Source: DASTPP01 sp035762175
GTDB taxonomy: Bacteria > Myxococcota_A > Polyangia > Polyangiales > Polyangiaceae
Reading direction: 5' to 3'
Length of the DNA: 64,000 bases
Assembly: GCA_035762175.1 (NCBI GenBank)
Contig: DASTPP010000374.1
Location: 144,869 to 208,868, forward strand
Shown here: piece by piece, positions 42,445 through 52,140 of the stretch
Layout of the letters: every line of letters begins with the position of its first letter
Position numbering within the stretch: the first letter of the stretch is position 1
Made by a program: the position numbers and the translations under genes
The notes under the pieces: generated by a model
Databases searched by the model: none
What the model was told of the DNA's origin: nothing
Seen by the model: the letters and a program-made list of their open reading frames with translations, nothing else

Positions 42445-43612
42445 CTGGTTCGACGAGGCCAAGCGCGACGTCAAGGCGGCGCTCACCCACCTGGGCAAGG
42501 AAGGCCTGCCGCGCTCGCTCGGCCTGCGCTTCCGGAAGGAGGGGCCGCGGGTGTGGGTCAACTGCCCGTGGCATGCCGACGAGAACCCCTCGGCGACCCT
42601 GTCGATCGGCGAAGAGGGCACGCTCCGGCTTCACTGTTACTCGGGGTGCGGCGGCCGGTCGGGCGACGCGCTCGACCTCGTCGCGCACGCCCGCGGCCTC
42701 GACATCAGAACGCAATTTCAAGAGACCGTGGCCGAGGGCGCCGGCGTCGCCGGGCTCTACGAGCTCGAGGCCCGGCTCTGCGAAGAGCTGGGGCGCCCCC
42801 GCCCCCCGCCGCGGAAGCGCCGGCCGGCCCCGGTGGCGCCGGCGCCCGGGCCCCTCGAGCCCGCCCGGCCGCGGGGCTACCCGCCGCCGGGCGAGGTCAA
42901 GGCGCTCTGGGACGCGGCGCGCGCCCTCGTCGACTACCGACAGGTCGGCGAGTTCGAGCAAGAGACCGTCGTCGCCGACCCCGAGGCCAACGCGCTGCTC
43001 GAGGGCCGGGGCCTGTCGCCCGAGGCCGTGACCGACCTCGACCTCGTGCGCGTCCTCGTGCCCGACGTGCCGCTGCCCCGGTGGGCCAGCTACCAGGGCG
43101 AGCGCCGCGCGCCGGCGCCGTGGACCGAGACGGGCCACCGGCTCGTCGTGCCCGCCTACGACGCGCTCGGGCGCCTCTGCTCGGTGCGGGCGTGGCGGGT
43201 CGGCCCGCCCCGCCTCGAGAGCGAGAAGAAAGTGAAGCGCCTGCCCCCCTCGGGCTTCACGACCAAGGGCCTCGTCCTCGCCGACCGCGTCGGGCGGCAG
43301 ATGCTCGAAGAGGGGCGCGCGCCCGACTGGTGGCCGAAGGGCGAGCCGTTCCGCGTCGTCGTCTGCGAGGGCGAGCCCGACCTCGTGACCGTCGCCCTGC
43401 ACTGGCACGACGCGGCGCCCTGCCCCGACGCCGTCTTGGGCATCCCCGGCTCGGGGTCGTGGACGCCGGAGATCGCCGCGCGCGTCCCCGACGGCGCCGA
43501 GGTCTGGCTGCACCCGCACCACGACGGGCCGGGCGACGACTACGCGGCCGAGATCAACGCGCAGCTCAAGCACCGCTGCGCCGTGTTCCGGGGCGAGCCG
43601 GAGGCCGCATGA
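42437..43612 (+). CDS. Phage primase-like protein (CHC2-type zinc finger plus Toprim)
   Basis: 391 aa, GTG start 42437 overlapping the preceding gene. Zinc-binding region near residues 42-75 has CPWH and, 23 residues on, HCYSGCGG, the DnaG-type CHC2 arrangement. The Toprim-like core has VVVCEGEPDLVTVAL near 310 (catalytic Glu) and GIPGSGSW. The central part is a Pro-rich linker followed by a region unique to phage proteins. Primes or licenses phage replication together with the next gene, whose start overlaps (ATGA). Confidence 0.82.
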   Translation: MDSWFDEAKRDVKAALTHLGKEGLPRSLGLRFRKEGPRVWVNCPWHADENPSATLSIGEEGTLRLHCYSGCGGRSGDALDLVAHARGLDIRTQFQETVAEGAGVAGLYELEARLCEELGRPRPPPRKRRPAPVAPAPGPLEPARPRGYPPPGEVKALWDAARALVDYRQVGEFEQETVVADPEANALLEGRGLSPEAVTDLDLVRVLVPDVPLPRWASYQGERRAPAPWTETGHRLVVPAYDALGRLCSVRAWRVGPPRLESEKKVKRLPPSGFTTKGLVLADRVGRQMLEEGRAPDWWPKGEPFRVVVCEGEPDLVTVALHWHDAAPCPDAVLGIPGSGSWTPEIAARVPDGAEVWLHPHHDGPGDDYAAEINAQLKHRCAVFRGEPEAA

Positions 43613-45474
43613 CGACCGCCAGGTACCCCGACATCAACGCCCGCCACGCGGCCGGCCAGCGCTTCGAGCCGCACCGCGGCCGGCCCATGAACGACGACGC
43701 CCCCCCGCGCATGGAGGGGTGGAAGCACCTGCCGCCGACCCTCCACCCCGACTTCGCCGAGGCGGCCGAACCAGAACCGCCGCCGGACTTCCCGACCGCC
43801 GAGTTGCCGCCGTTCGCGCGCGCGTTCGTCGAGGAGTACGCGAGGTTCGGCGGCGTCGTGCCCGACGGGCCGGCGACGTTCGCGCTGGGCGCGATGTCGT
43901 GCGCCCTCGCCGGCAAGTTCGAAGTTTGCCTGAAGCTCGGGGAGCCGGGCGCGCGAGGCTACTACCAGCCCCTCAACCTGTTCATGCTCGTCGTCGCCGA
44001 CACGGGCGAACGAAAGAGCGACGCGCTCGACGCCGCCTTCCGCCCCGTCTACGACCACCAGGCCGAGCTGACCGACCTGTGGAAGGCCGAGGGGCCGGCC
44101 GCGGAGGCGGAGGCCGAGGCGGCCAAGGCCTCCGCGGCCGACGCGGCCGCCCGCCTGAAGAAGTCGCCGAACGATCGCGACCTGAGGAAGGCCTACGCCG
44201 ACGCGCTCGCCCGGCAAGAGGCCGCGAAGGCGCCGCCGGCGCCGCGCCTGACGACGAAGGACGTGACGCCCGAGCGGCTCGCCGACCTCATGGCCGAGCA
44301 GGGCGGCCGCATGTGCATCGCCGTCGACGAGGCCGGCTTTCTGCGCAACGCGCTCGGCAAGTACAACGCCAACGGCGACACGTCGCTCGACGTCTATCTG
44401 CAGGGCTACAGCCGACAGCCGGTGCAGATCGACCGCAAGAGCGGCCCGCCCATCTACATGCGGCGCCCGACCCTCACGATCGCCGCCGGCTTCCAGCCCG
44501 GCGCCCTGCGCCAGGCGGGGAGCCGCTCGGACTTCCGCGACCTCGGCATGCTCGCGCGCTTCCTGCTGAGCGTGCCGAGGTCGCTTTCCGGCCGCCGGTC
44601 GTATCGGACACCGGCCATGCGCGCCGCGACGCTCGACGCGTGGGCCCGAACCCTGCGGGCGATGCTGACGTACCCGACGCCGAAGGCCGGCGTCGAGCCG
44701 CCGTACGTCGCCCTGAGCCGCGACGCCGACGCCCGGCTCGAGAAGCTCTTCGACGAGATCGAGTTTCGGCTCGACCCGCAGAGGCCCGGCGGCGGCGAGT
44801 TGGCGCACATGCGCGACTGGACTGCGAAATTCATCAGCACCGTGGGGCGCCTCGCCGGCCTCTTCCACTTCTCGGCGGCGGCCGCGCGCGGCGAGCTCGA
44901 CCTCGCGTACGAGCGGCCCGTCTCGGGCGAGACGATGGCGAACGCCGTCGCGGTCGGGCGCTACTACCTGGCCCACGCGCGCCACGTCTACGAGGTCACG
45001 CTCGCGCCGCCCGAGGCGGCGCGCGCGAGGAACCTGCACGCGGCGGCGCTGCGCACGCTCGCCTGGCTCTTCCCCGACGGGCGGCCCTTCGTGACCTCGG
45101 CGCCCATCGCGGCGCTCTGGCCGCACCCGAAGGCCGTGCCCCCGCCCGACGCGGCCTTCGCCCGCGAGACGCTCTCGGCCCTCGCCGGGGGCCGGGCCGA
45201 CTACCGGCCGACGCTGCAGACGCTCGGCATCGCCCTCGGCCACCTCGTCGGCAAGCCCCACGAGGGGCTCGCGCTCGAGCGCCGGGGCAAGGCCCACGGC
45301 AACGTCGCTCGGTGGGCCGTGGTTCGTGCAGCCCCCCCGGTCCCCCCATCGCCCCCGCGCGGGGTGGACTGGGGGGGCTCATCGGCAAGTCCCCCCGCCG
45401 CCGGGGGCGACTGGCCGGCGACCCAGCCGGCGCCACCCACGCACGCGGAAGCCGAATATGGCTACAAAACGTGA
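43609..45474 (+). CDS. DUF3987-type replication protein
   Basis: 621 aa. Family-like blocks are LNLFMLVVADTGERKSDALD (a degenerate P-loop), RMCIAVDEAGFLRNALG, and the central RPTLTIAAGFQPGALRQAG, plus LGMLARFLLSVPRSLSGRR. DUF3987 proteins follow primase genes in many prophages and are presumed helicase/ATPase-like replication factors. A helical insert (EAEAEAAKASAADAAARLKK) sits near residue 170. The C-terminus is Pro-rich. Confidence 0.75.
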   Translation: MTTARYPDINARHAAGQRFEPHRGRPMNDDAPPRMEGWKHLPPTLHPDFAEAAEPEPPPDFPTAELPPFARAFVEEYARFGGVVPDGPATFALGAMSCALAGKFEVCLKLGEPGARGYYQPLNLFMLVVADTGERKSDALDAAFRPVYDHQAELTDLWKAEGPAAEAEAEAAKASAADAAARLKKSPNDRDLRKAYADALARQEAAKAPPAPRLTTKDVTPERLADLMAEQGGRMCIAVDEAGFLRNALGKYNANGDTSLDVYLQGYSRQPVQIDRKSGPPIYMRRPTLTIAAGFQPGALRQAGSRSDFRDLGMLARFLLSVPRSLSGRRSYRTPAMRAATLDAWARTLRAMLTYPTPKAGVEPPYVALSRDADARLEKLFDEIEFRLDPQRPGGGELAHMRDWTAKFISTVGRLAGLFHFSAAAARGELDLAYERPVSGETMANAVAVGRYYLAHARHVYEVTLAPPEAARARNLHAAALRTLAWLFPDGRPFVTSAPIAALWPHPKAVPPPDAAFARETLSALAGGRADYRPTLQTLGIALGHLVGKPHEGLALERRGKAHGNVARWAVVRAAPPVPPSPPRGVDWGGSSASPPAAGGDWPATQPAPPTHAEAEYGYKT

Positions 45475-45559
45475 CTTGGGGGCCCCAGTGGGACTGGGGG
45501 GACTGAGCCAAGAGAGTAAGGAAGAAAGAGGGTCAGAGGGACGAGAGGAAGGGTACGAC

Positions 45560-46102
45560 ATGAGGCTCATCGGACTCACCAACCAGCACCGGCTGCTGAA
45601 ACTGATCTGGAACGAATGGCTCGACGAGCTCGGGCGCGAGGGGGTCGAGCCGATCGGCGGCGAACGCGGCAGCGACGAGTACGGCGCGCCGCTCTCGAAA
45701 GAGTGCGGCGACGGCTCGCTCCTCGTCGCGTTCAACCTGCGCCCCTGGCCGGCTCGGTACGACCCGGACGGCGGGTCCGACGTGCGCTTCGGCGACGACT
45801 CCGTGCGCGTTCATCTGAAGTACTTCGGGCACGTGCGGACGCCGGCCGACCTCGCCGACGCCCTCTTCGCCTTCTGCGCGGTCGACTTCGGCGCCGACGC
45901 CCCGGGCCACTTCGGGCAGATGGATCGCCAGCGGTGGGCCAAGTCGAGGCGCAAGCGGCTCGCGGCGCGCCGGGAGAAGGAGCGACGCGAGGGCCCGCGC
46001 GAGCCCGTGCGCGCCTTCGACCCCGACATGAGCAGCTCGCAGTACGAACGCGAAGAGGAAGAGGCCGAACGCAAGCGAAAGGAGGCCCCGGCCACCGCCT
46101 AG
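45560..46102 (+). CDS. Prophage protein of unknown function (180 aa)
   Basis: ATG 45560 has AGGAAGGG about 8 bases upstream, the best ribosome site in this arm. N-terminal alpha/beta part (RLIGLTNQHRLLKLIWNEWL), middle with FGDDSVRVHLKYFGHV, and a highly charged Lys/Arg/Glu C-terminal third. No known family. The 267-bp gap after it holds the small palindrome TACCCTTTGGGTA (46147-46159). Confidence 0.6.
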   Translation: MRLIGLTNQHRLLKLIWNEWLDELGREGVEPIGGERGSDEYGAPLSKECGDGSLLVAFNLRPWPARYDPDGGSDVRFGDDSVRVHLKYFGHVRTPADLADALFAFCAVDFGADAPGHFGQMDRQRWAKSRRKRLAARREKERREGPREPVRAFDPDMSSSQYEREEEEAERKRKEAPATA

Positions 46103-46369
46103 CTTAGGGAACGAACCCAGCGCGGCAGCAACTTGCCCCACCTGCCTACCCTTTGGGTATAGGGAGGTCAGGGGGAGGGAGAGGTGTATTCGACGCCAGA
46201 GGCGTCTTCATCTTCCCGCTGACGCGGTGAGAGGTTCGGCCCGTCGCGTCGTGCCGGGTCGCTCGGCGGGCTCGCCTTCGGCGGCCGCCGGCGCCCTGCC
46301 CCGGCGCACGGGACGTCAAGGAAGAGAGACCACCGAGGGGATGAAAGGTCCCCGGAAAGACGAGACGCC

Positions 46370-46768
46370 ATGCAGGACGAGACGAACGCCACGACGAACG
46401 AAGCCGCCACGACCGGCGGGCGCGCCCCCGGGGGCGACGCCCCGCCGCGGGTGAACCTCGCGCACGAACCGACCGCCGAGGGCCTCGCCGGGCTCCTCGC
46501 CGCCTGCGACGACACCGCCGCCCATCACGTCTTGTGGGTCGACGCCGCCGGCTTCGTGCACATCAACGCCTTGCCCGACGACCTCGAGACCTCCGACGGC
46601 GCGTACGTCGAGTCGCTGGGCCCCGCGGTGCGCTTCCGGTGGGAGGCGTTCTGCCGGGGCAACGACTACGTGGGGCCGGCCGCAGCCGCCTCGGAGGCCT
46701 ACGTGGCGAACACGCTGCGACTGCTGCGCGCCCAATGGGACTCCGACCAGCGCGGCTACCTCGACTGA
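46370..46768 (+). CDS. Prophage protein of unknown function (132 aa)
   Basis: ATG 46370. Acidic; core AAHHVLWVDAAGFVHINALP and YVANTLRLLRAQWDSDQRGY. Looks like a compact soluble domain. Unknown function. Confidence 0.55.
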   Translation: MQDETNATTNEAATTGGRAPGGDAPPRVNLAHEPTAEGLAGLLAACDDTAAHHVLWVDAAGFVHINALPDDLETSDGAYVESLGPAVRFRWEAFCRGNDYVGPAAAASEAYVANTLRLLRAQWDSDQRGYLD

Positions 46769-46802
46769 CGCCCCGACCACCCATCCCGAAGGAGAGACCA
46801 TC

Positions 46803-47453
46803 ATGCCGAAAGAGATGCCGAAGAACGAGAAGAGCAACGTCATTCCGATCCGGCCCGAGCCCGAGCCCGAGCCCGAGCGCCCGAGCCGCCCCTGGCTCTT
46901 CGGGCCGCCGCCCGACTTCGACGGGACGCTGCGCCCCCTCGAGCGGTCGGTGCTCGCGTGCGTGCGACAGGGCCTCGACCCATTCGCCCTCGAGAAGCGC
47001 AGCGAGCGGGGCATCAAGGCGGCGCTGAAGGCCCTCGAGAGCAAGGGTCTCGTTCGGCAGGCCTACGTCTCGACGAGGCGCGGGCCCGTCGCGAAGCCCC
47101 TCGCGCCCGGCAAGGGCATCACGCTCGACGCCATCAGCGACGAGTACTGCGTTCCGGTCGACACGCTCGAGGCCATCTTCCAGCGCTTCGCCGTCGGGCA
47201 ACTCGCGGTGCCGTCGTGGAAGATCTTCGTCGGGCCGGAGGGCATCTCGCTCGACTCGGCCTTCGTGGCCGCCCGCATCTTCTGGTCGAACACCGCCGCC
47301 CGCCAAATGCTCGAGCGGGGCGAGGCGCTTCTCGACGGCAAGCGCGACATCGGCGACCGCGTGCTCGTCGCTGGCGAGCGGCACACGCTGAGCTACCGCG
47401 ACCGATCGATGGACATCGCCTTCGTGCCGAAGGAGGCGGCGAAGGCGGGGTAG
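46803..47453 (+). CDS. Prophage protein with winged-helix-like N-terminal region (216 aa)
   Basis: ATG 46803 with GGAGAG upstream. After an acidic PEPEPEPE stretch, residues about 45-85 (LRPLERSVLACVRQGLDPFA, then GIKAALKALESKGLVRQA) look like a winged helix. The C-terminal half is unassigned. Three copies of a 9-bp GTAGGCGGG unit overlap its stop codon. Confidence 0.6.
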   Translation: MPKEMPKNEKSNVIPIRPEPEPEPERPSRPWLFGPPPDFDGTLRPLERSVLACVRQGLDPFALEKRSERGIKAALKALESKGLVRQAYVSTRRGPVAKPLAPGKGITLDAISDEYCVPVDTLEAIFQRFAVGQLAVPSWKIFVGPEGISLDSAFVAARIFWSNTAARQMLERGEALLDGKRDIGDRVLVAGERHTLSYRDRSMDIAFVPKEAAKAG

Positions 47454-47774
47454 GCGGGGTAGGCGGGGCGAGGGGCGCCGAGGCGGCCGGCGCGCGCGAT
47501 GAGGGCAAGGGGAGGGTAGGCGGAAGTGGGCCGCCGCCTCATCAGACACCCGAACGTCCGAACGCTCCGGTCTACCGCTTGCGCCCCCGACCTGCCGTGC
47601 CATACTCCGCTTCACGGCGGCCAACCACGCCGGCCCTTGAACGGCCTCCCCCCGGGGCCTGCGAGTCAAGGCAAAGGTGACCCAACGTGGTCATCGGTTT
47701 GGGAACGGGTTCTTCTGCGTCGGGACGGCGCGTGCGGGGGGCGAGCTGGTCGCGACGTCGGGAGAGCCCTTCCC
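47454..47774. other. Intergenic, short repeats only
   Basis: The stretch begins with the stop-spanning GTAGGCGGG repeats. No frame shows a convincing start and protein-like sequence. The leader of the next gene may lie at its right end. Confidence 0.5.
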
Positions 47775-48374
47775 ATGACCATCGATAAGAAACGAAAGCA
47801 CGCGATACGCGAGGCCGCCCGCGCGAACGGGCGCAGCTACCTAGCCGAACTCCAGGCGCAACGAAAGGCCAAGGCGGCGCCGGGGCAGCCCTCGGCGCCA
47901 ACCCCGGCACTGACCCAAGCGCTCTGCAGATTCATTCGGGCAGGCTTCACCTTCGAGGAGGCCTGCAAGCGCACCCACCTCCCGCAACAGACCTTTTACG
48001 CCTGGTTCGAGCGGGGCGAAGACGAGTGGGAAGACGACTGCGACACGCCGCATGCCGACTTCGCCCGCGACGTCCGCAAGGCGCGCGCCGAGTTCGCCAT
48101 CGAGCTGCGCAACATCGTACGCCAGGGCGGGCGCGGCTGGCGGGTGGCCGCCCGTCTGCTCGAGAAGCGCTTTCCCGAACACTACGCCCTCGGCGCAGCG
48201 CGAGAGCAGGCGCAACGGCTCCGTGCCCAACTCGACGTGGAGCGCGCCGTCCGTCGCGGCCAGCCCCTCACGGCCGACTGGTTCGAGCTCTGGTTCGACG
48301 CGCTCGGGCCTGCCGACGTCGAGCACTTTACCCGCCTCTCTGGCGCCCCGACGGCCCGGCCGCTCGAGCCGTAG
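47775..48374 (+). CDS. Small-terminase-like helix-turn-helix protein
   Basis: 199 aa from ATG 47775. Pattern: FIRAGFTFEEACKRTHLPQQ, TFYAWFERGEDEWED, ADFARDVRKARAEFAIELRN, RGWRVAARLLEKRFPEHYA. This order (HTH, acidic turn, long helix, W-x-AA-x-LLE-x-RFPE) is common in phage terminase small subunits and related DNA-binding proteins. It lies 13 kb from the large terminase, whose own small-subunit gene is adjacent, so here it may be a regulator or a relic. Confidence 0.65.
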   Translation: MTIDKKRKHAIREAARANGRSYLAELQAQRKAKAAPGQPSAPTPALTQALCRFIRAGFTFEEACKRTHLPQQTFYAWFERGEDEWEDDCDTPHADFARDVRKARAEFAIELRNIVRQGGRGWRVAARLLEKRFPEHYALGAAREQAQRLRAQLDVERAVRRGQPLTADWFELWFDALGPADVEHFTRLSGAPTARPLEP

Positions 48375-48586
48375 GCTCGGGGGGCCGACGGCCGGGGGTT
48401 TTGACGGGGCACCACGCGCGGGTGCTCAGGCGGGCGCCTCGCGCGCCTGGTGAGGGCAATGGGGTGGCTGGGGCGACGGGAGGGGGCCACCGAGTCTGCG
48501 CCTGCTCGCACGTGTCGACCCGGAAAAGCTCAGGTCGGCCGCCGCCTGAGACCCGCACCCGGCGCCGACTGCGGTAGACGGGGGGC

Positions 48587-49777
48587 GTGACGACCCGGGA
48601 AGAGCTCTACCGCGAGATTTGGGGGCACACCCAGCAGTGGGCCAAAGAGCACTATCGGCTCTCGTGGGACTCGATCAAGGAGGTCTGCCGGTGCCTTGAA
48701 GTGCCGGTCTGGAAGCGATCGTCGGAGGTCCCGATCGTGCGCGGCAAGCTCGTACTGCCGCCGCTGCCGCGCGCGTCGTACGAGGTCGAGGCCGAAGAGA
48801 CGGCGCGGCGGGTGCGCGAAGAGGTCGCGGCGCGCACCGCCCAGGGCGCGGAGATTCTTCGGACGTCGGGCGTCGACCTCGAGCCGCAGCACCCGCTCGT
48901 GCGTAAGGCGTCGCCGCTCTTGCGGCGGCAGAAGCCCGACGACGACGGCATCTTGCGGGTCAGGGACCAGCCCTGCCTCGCCATCGACGTCTCGCCGAAC
49001 TCGCTCGGGCGCGCCCTGGCCGTCATGAACGCCTTGCTTAAGGCACTCGAGGCCGCTGGGCACGACGTCAAGGTCACAACGCCCGACGACCCGCGCGACC
49101 CGAGGGCCGCCAACAGCGGGGCCTTCACTCGGACGCTCATCGACGGCGAGTGGGTCGCTTTCAGCCTGCTCGAGGGGGCGTATGCTGTGCCTCGCCCACC
49201 CAAGCCCAAGCTCGCCCCGGGCGAATACCTTCCGTTCGGGCTGAAGTTCGCGAACTGGCCCAGACAGACCTCTCGACCGGACGGCAAACTCTGGCTGCGC
49301 GCCGGAGACACCGTCGGCGCCGGCGGGCGTCGAAATTGGGGCGATGAGACAGCCCCCGTCGAGTCGCTCATCCCGGCCTTCGTCGTCGGCTTGACGAACG
49401 CGGCTCGCAGGTTCAAGGAGGCGCGGGCCAAGGAAGAGGAGCGAGAGCGGCGGCGTCTCGAGCGGGCCCGCGATGCAGAGGCCGCGCGGCAAGAGCGCGA
49501 GCGCGTGGAGCAGCTCGAGAGGGAAGAGAGAGAGCGACTGGAGCGGCTCGAGGCGGAGAAGCGGCAGGCGTACGAAGCGAAGGTTCGTCGCCTGAAGGCC
49601 GACGTCCGGGCCTGGCGCTTGGCCGGCGAGATTCGGACCTACGTCGAGGTCATGCGGGCGTCGGCCGAAGCGGCCGGCGTCCCGATCGACCCGGACAGCG
49701 AGCTCGAAGAAGAGCTCGCCTTCGCCCTGCAGTACGCCGACCAGATCGACCCGTCGAAGCACATCGTCTACGAGTAG
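48587..49777 (+). CDS. Prophage protein with N-terminal HTH-like domain and coiled coil (396 aa)
   Basis: GTG 48587. The N-terminus TREELYREIWGHTQQWAKEH ... CRCLEVPVW matches a widespread uncharacterised family that begins with TREELYELVW and an HTH-like turn. The middle is a mixed alpha/beta region. Residues about 275-340 form a dense Glu/Arg coiled coil (KEEERERRRLERARDAEAAR). Function unknown. Confidence 0.65.
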   Translation: MTTREELYREIWGHTQQWAKEHYRLSWDSIKEVCRCLEVPVWKRSSEVPIVRGKLVLPPLPRASYEVEAEETARRVREEVAARTAQGAEILRTSGVDLEPQHPLVRKASPLLRRQKPDDDGILRVRDQPCLAIDVSPNSLGRALAVMNALLKALEAAGHDVKVTTPDDPRDPRAANSGAFTRTLIDGEWVAFSLLEGAYAVPRPPKPKLAPGEYLPFGLKFANWPRQTSRPDGKLWLRAGDTVGAGGRRNWGDETAPVESLIPAFVVGLTNAARRFKEARAKEEERERRRLERARDAEAARQERERVEQLEREERERLERLEAEKRQAYEAKVRRLKADVRAWRLAGEIRTYVEVMRASAEAAGVPIDPDSELEEELAFALQYADQIDPSKHIVYE

Positions 49778-49845
49778 GCTCCGAGCGCTGCGCGTGCTCT
49801 TCCGCGTCATCGACGGGGCCGCGCGGCCGGCGTAGACTCAAGGCG

Positions 49846-50523
49846 ATGGCTACACCGCCCGACCCGCTGTCGCCCCCCGAGGCCGATGAACACGTGTGGG
49901 GGGTCTACGAGCCCTTCTGGCGCTTCATGCAGCGGCAGAAGAGGATCATCGTGATGTACGCGGGGCCCACGCCCGATGGCGAGCGGGGCACGTTCTGCCC
50001 CAACGACGATGCGCCCGTGCCGTGCCCGCCGATGATCACCGTCACGCGCGAGCATTACCTGACGCCGGAGACCGAGCCCCGCCGAGAGAGGGCCGACAAG
50101 GTGAAGCCCGATCTTCTCGACGAGTTGATCACCCTGGCCCACGAGTACGGGCACTTCGTTTCTTGGGGGGAGGGGCACCGAACGCCCGAACTTGTCGAGG
50201 CGGGTAACCGGCTGTTTCGGCGGCGAGCCGGCGACCTTCAGGAGCCCTGCTTGGACGCGTCGCAGCGCGACTTGGTCTTGCAGGAGGAAGAGCGCGCCTG
50301 GTCGCACGGTAGGCGGGCGCTCCAGAAGACCGGCTTCGAGTGGTGGCCCGCGTTCGACCAGCGCGAGCAAGAAGACCTCGGCCACTACAAGGAGATGCTC
50401 CGCTGCGACGCCAATTCGGAGTGGGAGCCCTATGTCGAGCGAGAGCAAGACGGCGACGACCTGAGCGACGAAGAGGCGGAGCAGCTGGCTGCCGAAGAAG
50501 AACGCGCTCAGGGCGCCCGGTAG
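49846..50523 (+). CDS. Putative zinc metallopeptidase of the HExxH type
   Basis: 225 aa from ATG 49846. LITLAHEYGHFVSW near residue 95 is an HExxH helix. A Glu-rich helix LVLQEEERAWSHGRRAL about 45 residues later could give the third ligand, as in IrrE/ImmA-type peptidases that cleave phage repressors. N-terminal region has several Cys/Pro. Adjacent regulatory genes make a repressor-cleaving role attractive but unproven. Confidence 0.6.
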   Translation: MATPPDPLSPPEADEHVWGVYEPFWRFMQRQKRIIVMYAGPTPDGERGTFCPNDDAPVPCPPMITVTREHYLTPETEPRRERADKVKPDLLDELITLAHEYGHFVSWGEGHRTPELVEAGNRLFRRRAGDLQEPCLDASQRDLVLQEEERAWSHGRRALQKTGFEWWPAFDQREQEDLGHYKEMLRCDANSEWEPYVEREQDGDDLSDEEAEQLAAEEERAQGAR

Positions 50524-50619
50524 GCGCCGCCATCGAGGGCGTCTCGCCTACCGAGCGATCGGCGACCGGAGCGGGCGCTCCCGTGATGCACCTTGCGCAA
50601 CCCTCGACCGCGCGCTACG

Positions 50620-50653
50620 AAACGGTCAGGCGTCTCCCACGCCTGACCCGTTT
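50620..50653 (+). terminator. Hairpin with 14-bp stem after the metallopeptidase gene
   Basis: AAACGG-TCAGGCGT and ACGCCTGA-CCCGTTT pair across a 5-nt loop with one bulged base. A short T run (TTT) closes the stem and no long U-tract follows. A terminator or processing site. Confidence 0.5.
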
Positions 50654-50784
50654 GGAGTCATCACCCCACGGTGGCTCACGTTCGGGGCAAGGGGCTGCGG
50701 TCTCGGGATGGTTGGGTTCGGTTCCGGTCCGCGTGGCCGACGGTGGTGGGGGCTGTCGCTGCCACGCGAGATTCGGAGCGACCC

Positions 50785-51273
50785 GTGACCAAGAAGAACG
50801 CCGCCAAGAGCGCTGCCCGTGCCCGCCAGGAGAAGCACGGCGGCAAGTACATGCACCACCGCCGCGTCGCCGAAGGCGGCCCGCAGGAGCCGTTCGAGCG
50901 CCTCGTACACGACTTCATCCGCCTCGCGCAGGCGCGCTACGACGAATACCGAGCGGCGAACAAGGTCGACTGGTACTCGCTTGACGTGGACGAGATGGTG
51001 GACGAAGTCCTTAAGCTCCCTCTGCCGGCAGAGGCCGCGCTGCACGCCGCGCTCAAGGCGCTGCCGTACCGCGACCTGCGCAAACTGCACGTGCTGATGT
51101 ACGCGGGGCGCGAGCGCGACGACGTCATCGGAATGGGGCGTACGCTCGGTCGCGAAATTCCCGAGTTCATTGTCGGCATCGTTTCCGACAAGATACGGCT
51201 GCACGAGTACCTGAGGGACGGCCTTCGGCTGGCGAAGGCGCAGGGCGTCGACCTCGAAGCGGACTTCGGCTGA
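50785..51273 (+). CDS. Prophage protein of unknown function (162 aa)
   Basis: GTG 50785, beginning VTKKNAAKSAARARQEKHGG, a basic tail, then helical: DEVLKLPLPAEAALHAALKA and LHVLMYAGRERDDVIGMGRT. Less GC-rich than neighbours. No family. Confidence 0.6.
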   Translation: MTKKNAAKSAARARQEKHGGKYMHHRRVAEGGPQEPFERLVHDFIRLAQARYDEYRAANKVDWYSLDVDEMVDEVLKLPLPAEAALHAALKALPYRDLRKLHVLMYAGRERDDVIGMGRTLGREIPEFIVGIVSDKIRLHEYLRDGLRLAKAQGVDLEADFG

Positions 51274-51323
51274 CACGAAGGGTCGGCCGGTCTCGTGCTC
51301 GTCAGGGCGAGCCGGTCACCGCG

Positions 51324-52031
51324 TTAGAATAGGGCCATGCCGGCGTTCCAGCAGTATTTGGGGTCCAAGTCGATCAGCGCGAGGTCATGCCCCGCCTGCG
51401 CGAGTACGGGGAAGAAGCCGGCGAGCTGGTCGAAAGTAAGCACTGTCGTGATGAACGTCGGACGCCCGGCCGGAACGCGCGACCACACGAGCGCGCCGAC
51501 GTCCAGATAGCTTTTGCGGCGTGGGCCTCTGGGCGGGACGCGAAAACAGTCGAGGGAGTCGAGCACGAGCACAGGGGCGGATCGGCAGGCCGCGAGGACT
51601 TTGCCATCGACGTCGCGTGGCCAATGGCTAGCGCAATGCATGACCTTCAGACCCGAGCGACCTCTGATCATTGCGGCCGTGAGCACCGTTTTGCCAGCAC
51701 CCGTCGGCCCAGTGAGGACCACGAGACGCGAGGACATGGCCGCCTGTGCTTGCGCGATCGCCTCGGGAGGCCGAACGCGTTGAGCCAGTTCGGACGCGTC
51801 GAAGGAAGCCCAGTCGTACGTCTTGCCGAGTTCGTTCGAGACCCACATGATGAAATTCCTGGCGCGGACACGGAGGCCCAGCTCGGAAGCTACTTTGGGC
51901 ACGCCCCTCGAGTCCAAAAAGCTGCAATGGGCCTTTTCGTCCGGCCCACTCCAAGGCGAGGCGACATCGGCCCGCACGGCCGGAACCGGCCGCGCGACGG
52001 CGCAATGGCCCCAGGAATCACGGAGATCCAA
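51324..52031 (-). CDS. P-loop ATPase, DnaC/IstB helicase-loader-like
   Basis: 235 aa from ATG 52031; a shorter start at 51849 is possible. Walker A RLVVLTGPTGAGKTVLTAAM near residue 108, Walker B APVLVLDSLDCFRV near 155, and sensor-like GRPTFITTVLTFDQLAGFF. Order and size fit AAA+ helicase loaders of the DnaC/IstB type. It is alone on the minus strand amid rightward genes and is lower in GC, so it may be a late acquisition. Confidence 0.7.
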   Translation of the reverse strand: MDLRDSWGHCAVARPVPAVRADVASPWSGPDEKAHCSFLDSRGVPKVASELGLRVRARNFIMWVSNELGKTYDWASFDASELAQRVRPPEAIAQAQAAMSSRLVVLTGPTGAGKTVLTAAMIRGRSGLKVMHCASHWPRDVDGKVLAACRSAPVLVLDSLDCFRVPPRGPRRKSYLDVGALVWSRVPAGRPTFITTVLTFDQLAGFFPVLAQAGHDLALIDLDPKYCWNAGMALF

Positions 52032-52140
52032 ACGCCGGACGAGGGCTGGTCAAGAGCGCGGCTCCGCCCGGTGCCCGCAAGCTGCCGGTGAGGGCAAGCG
52101 AGGCGGCCGGACGTCCAGCCTCCCGAACGCCCGCCAGGGG

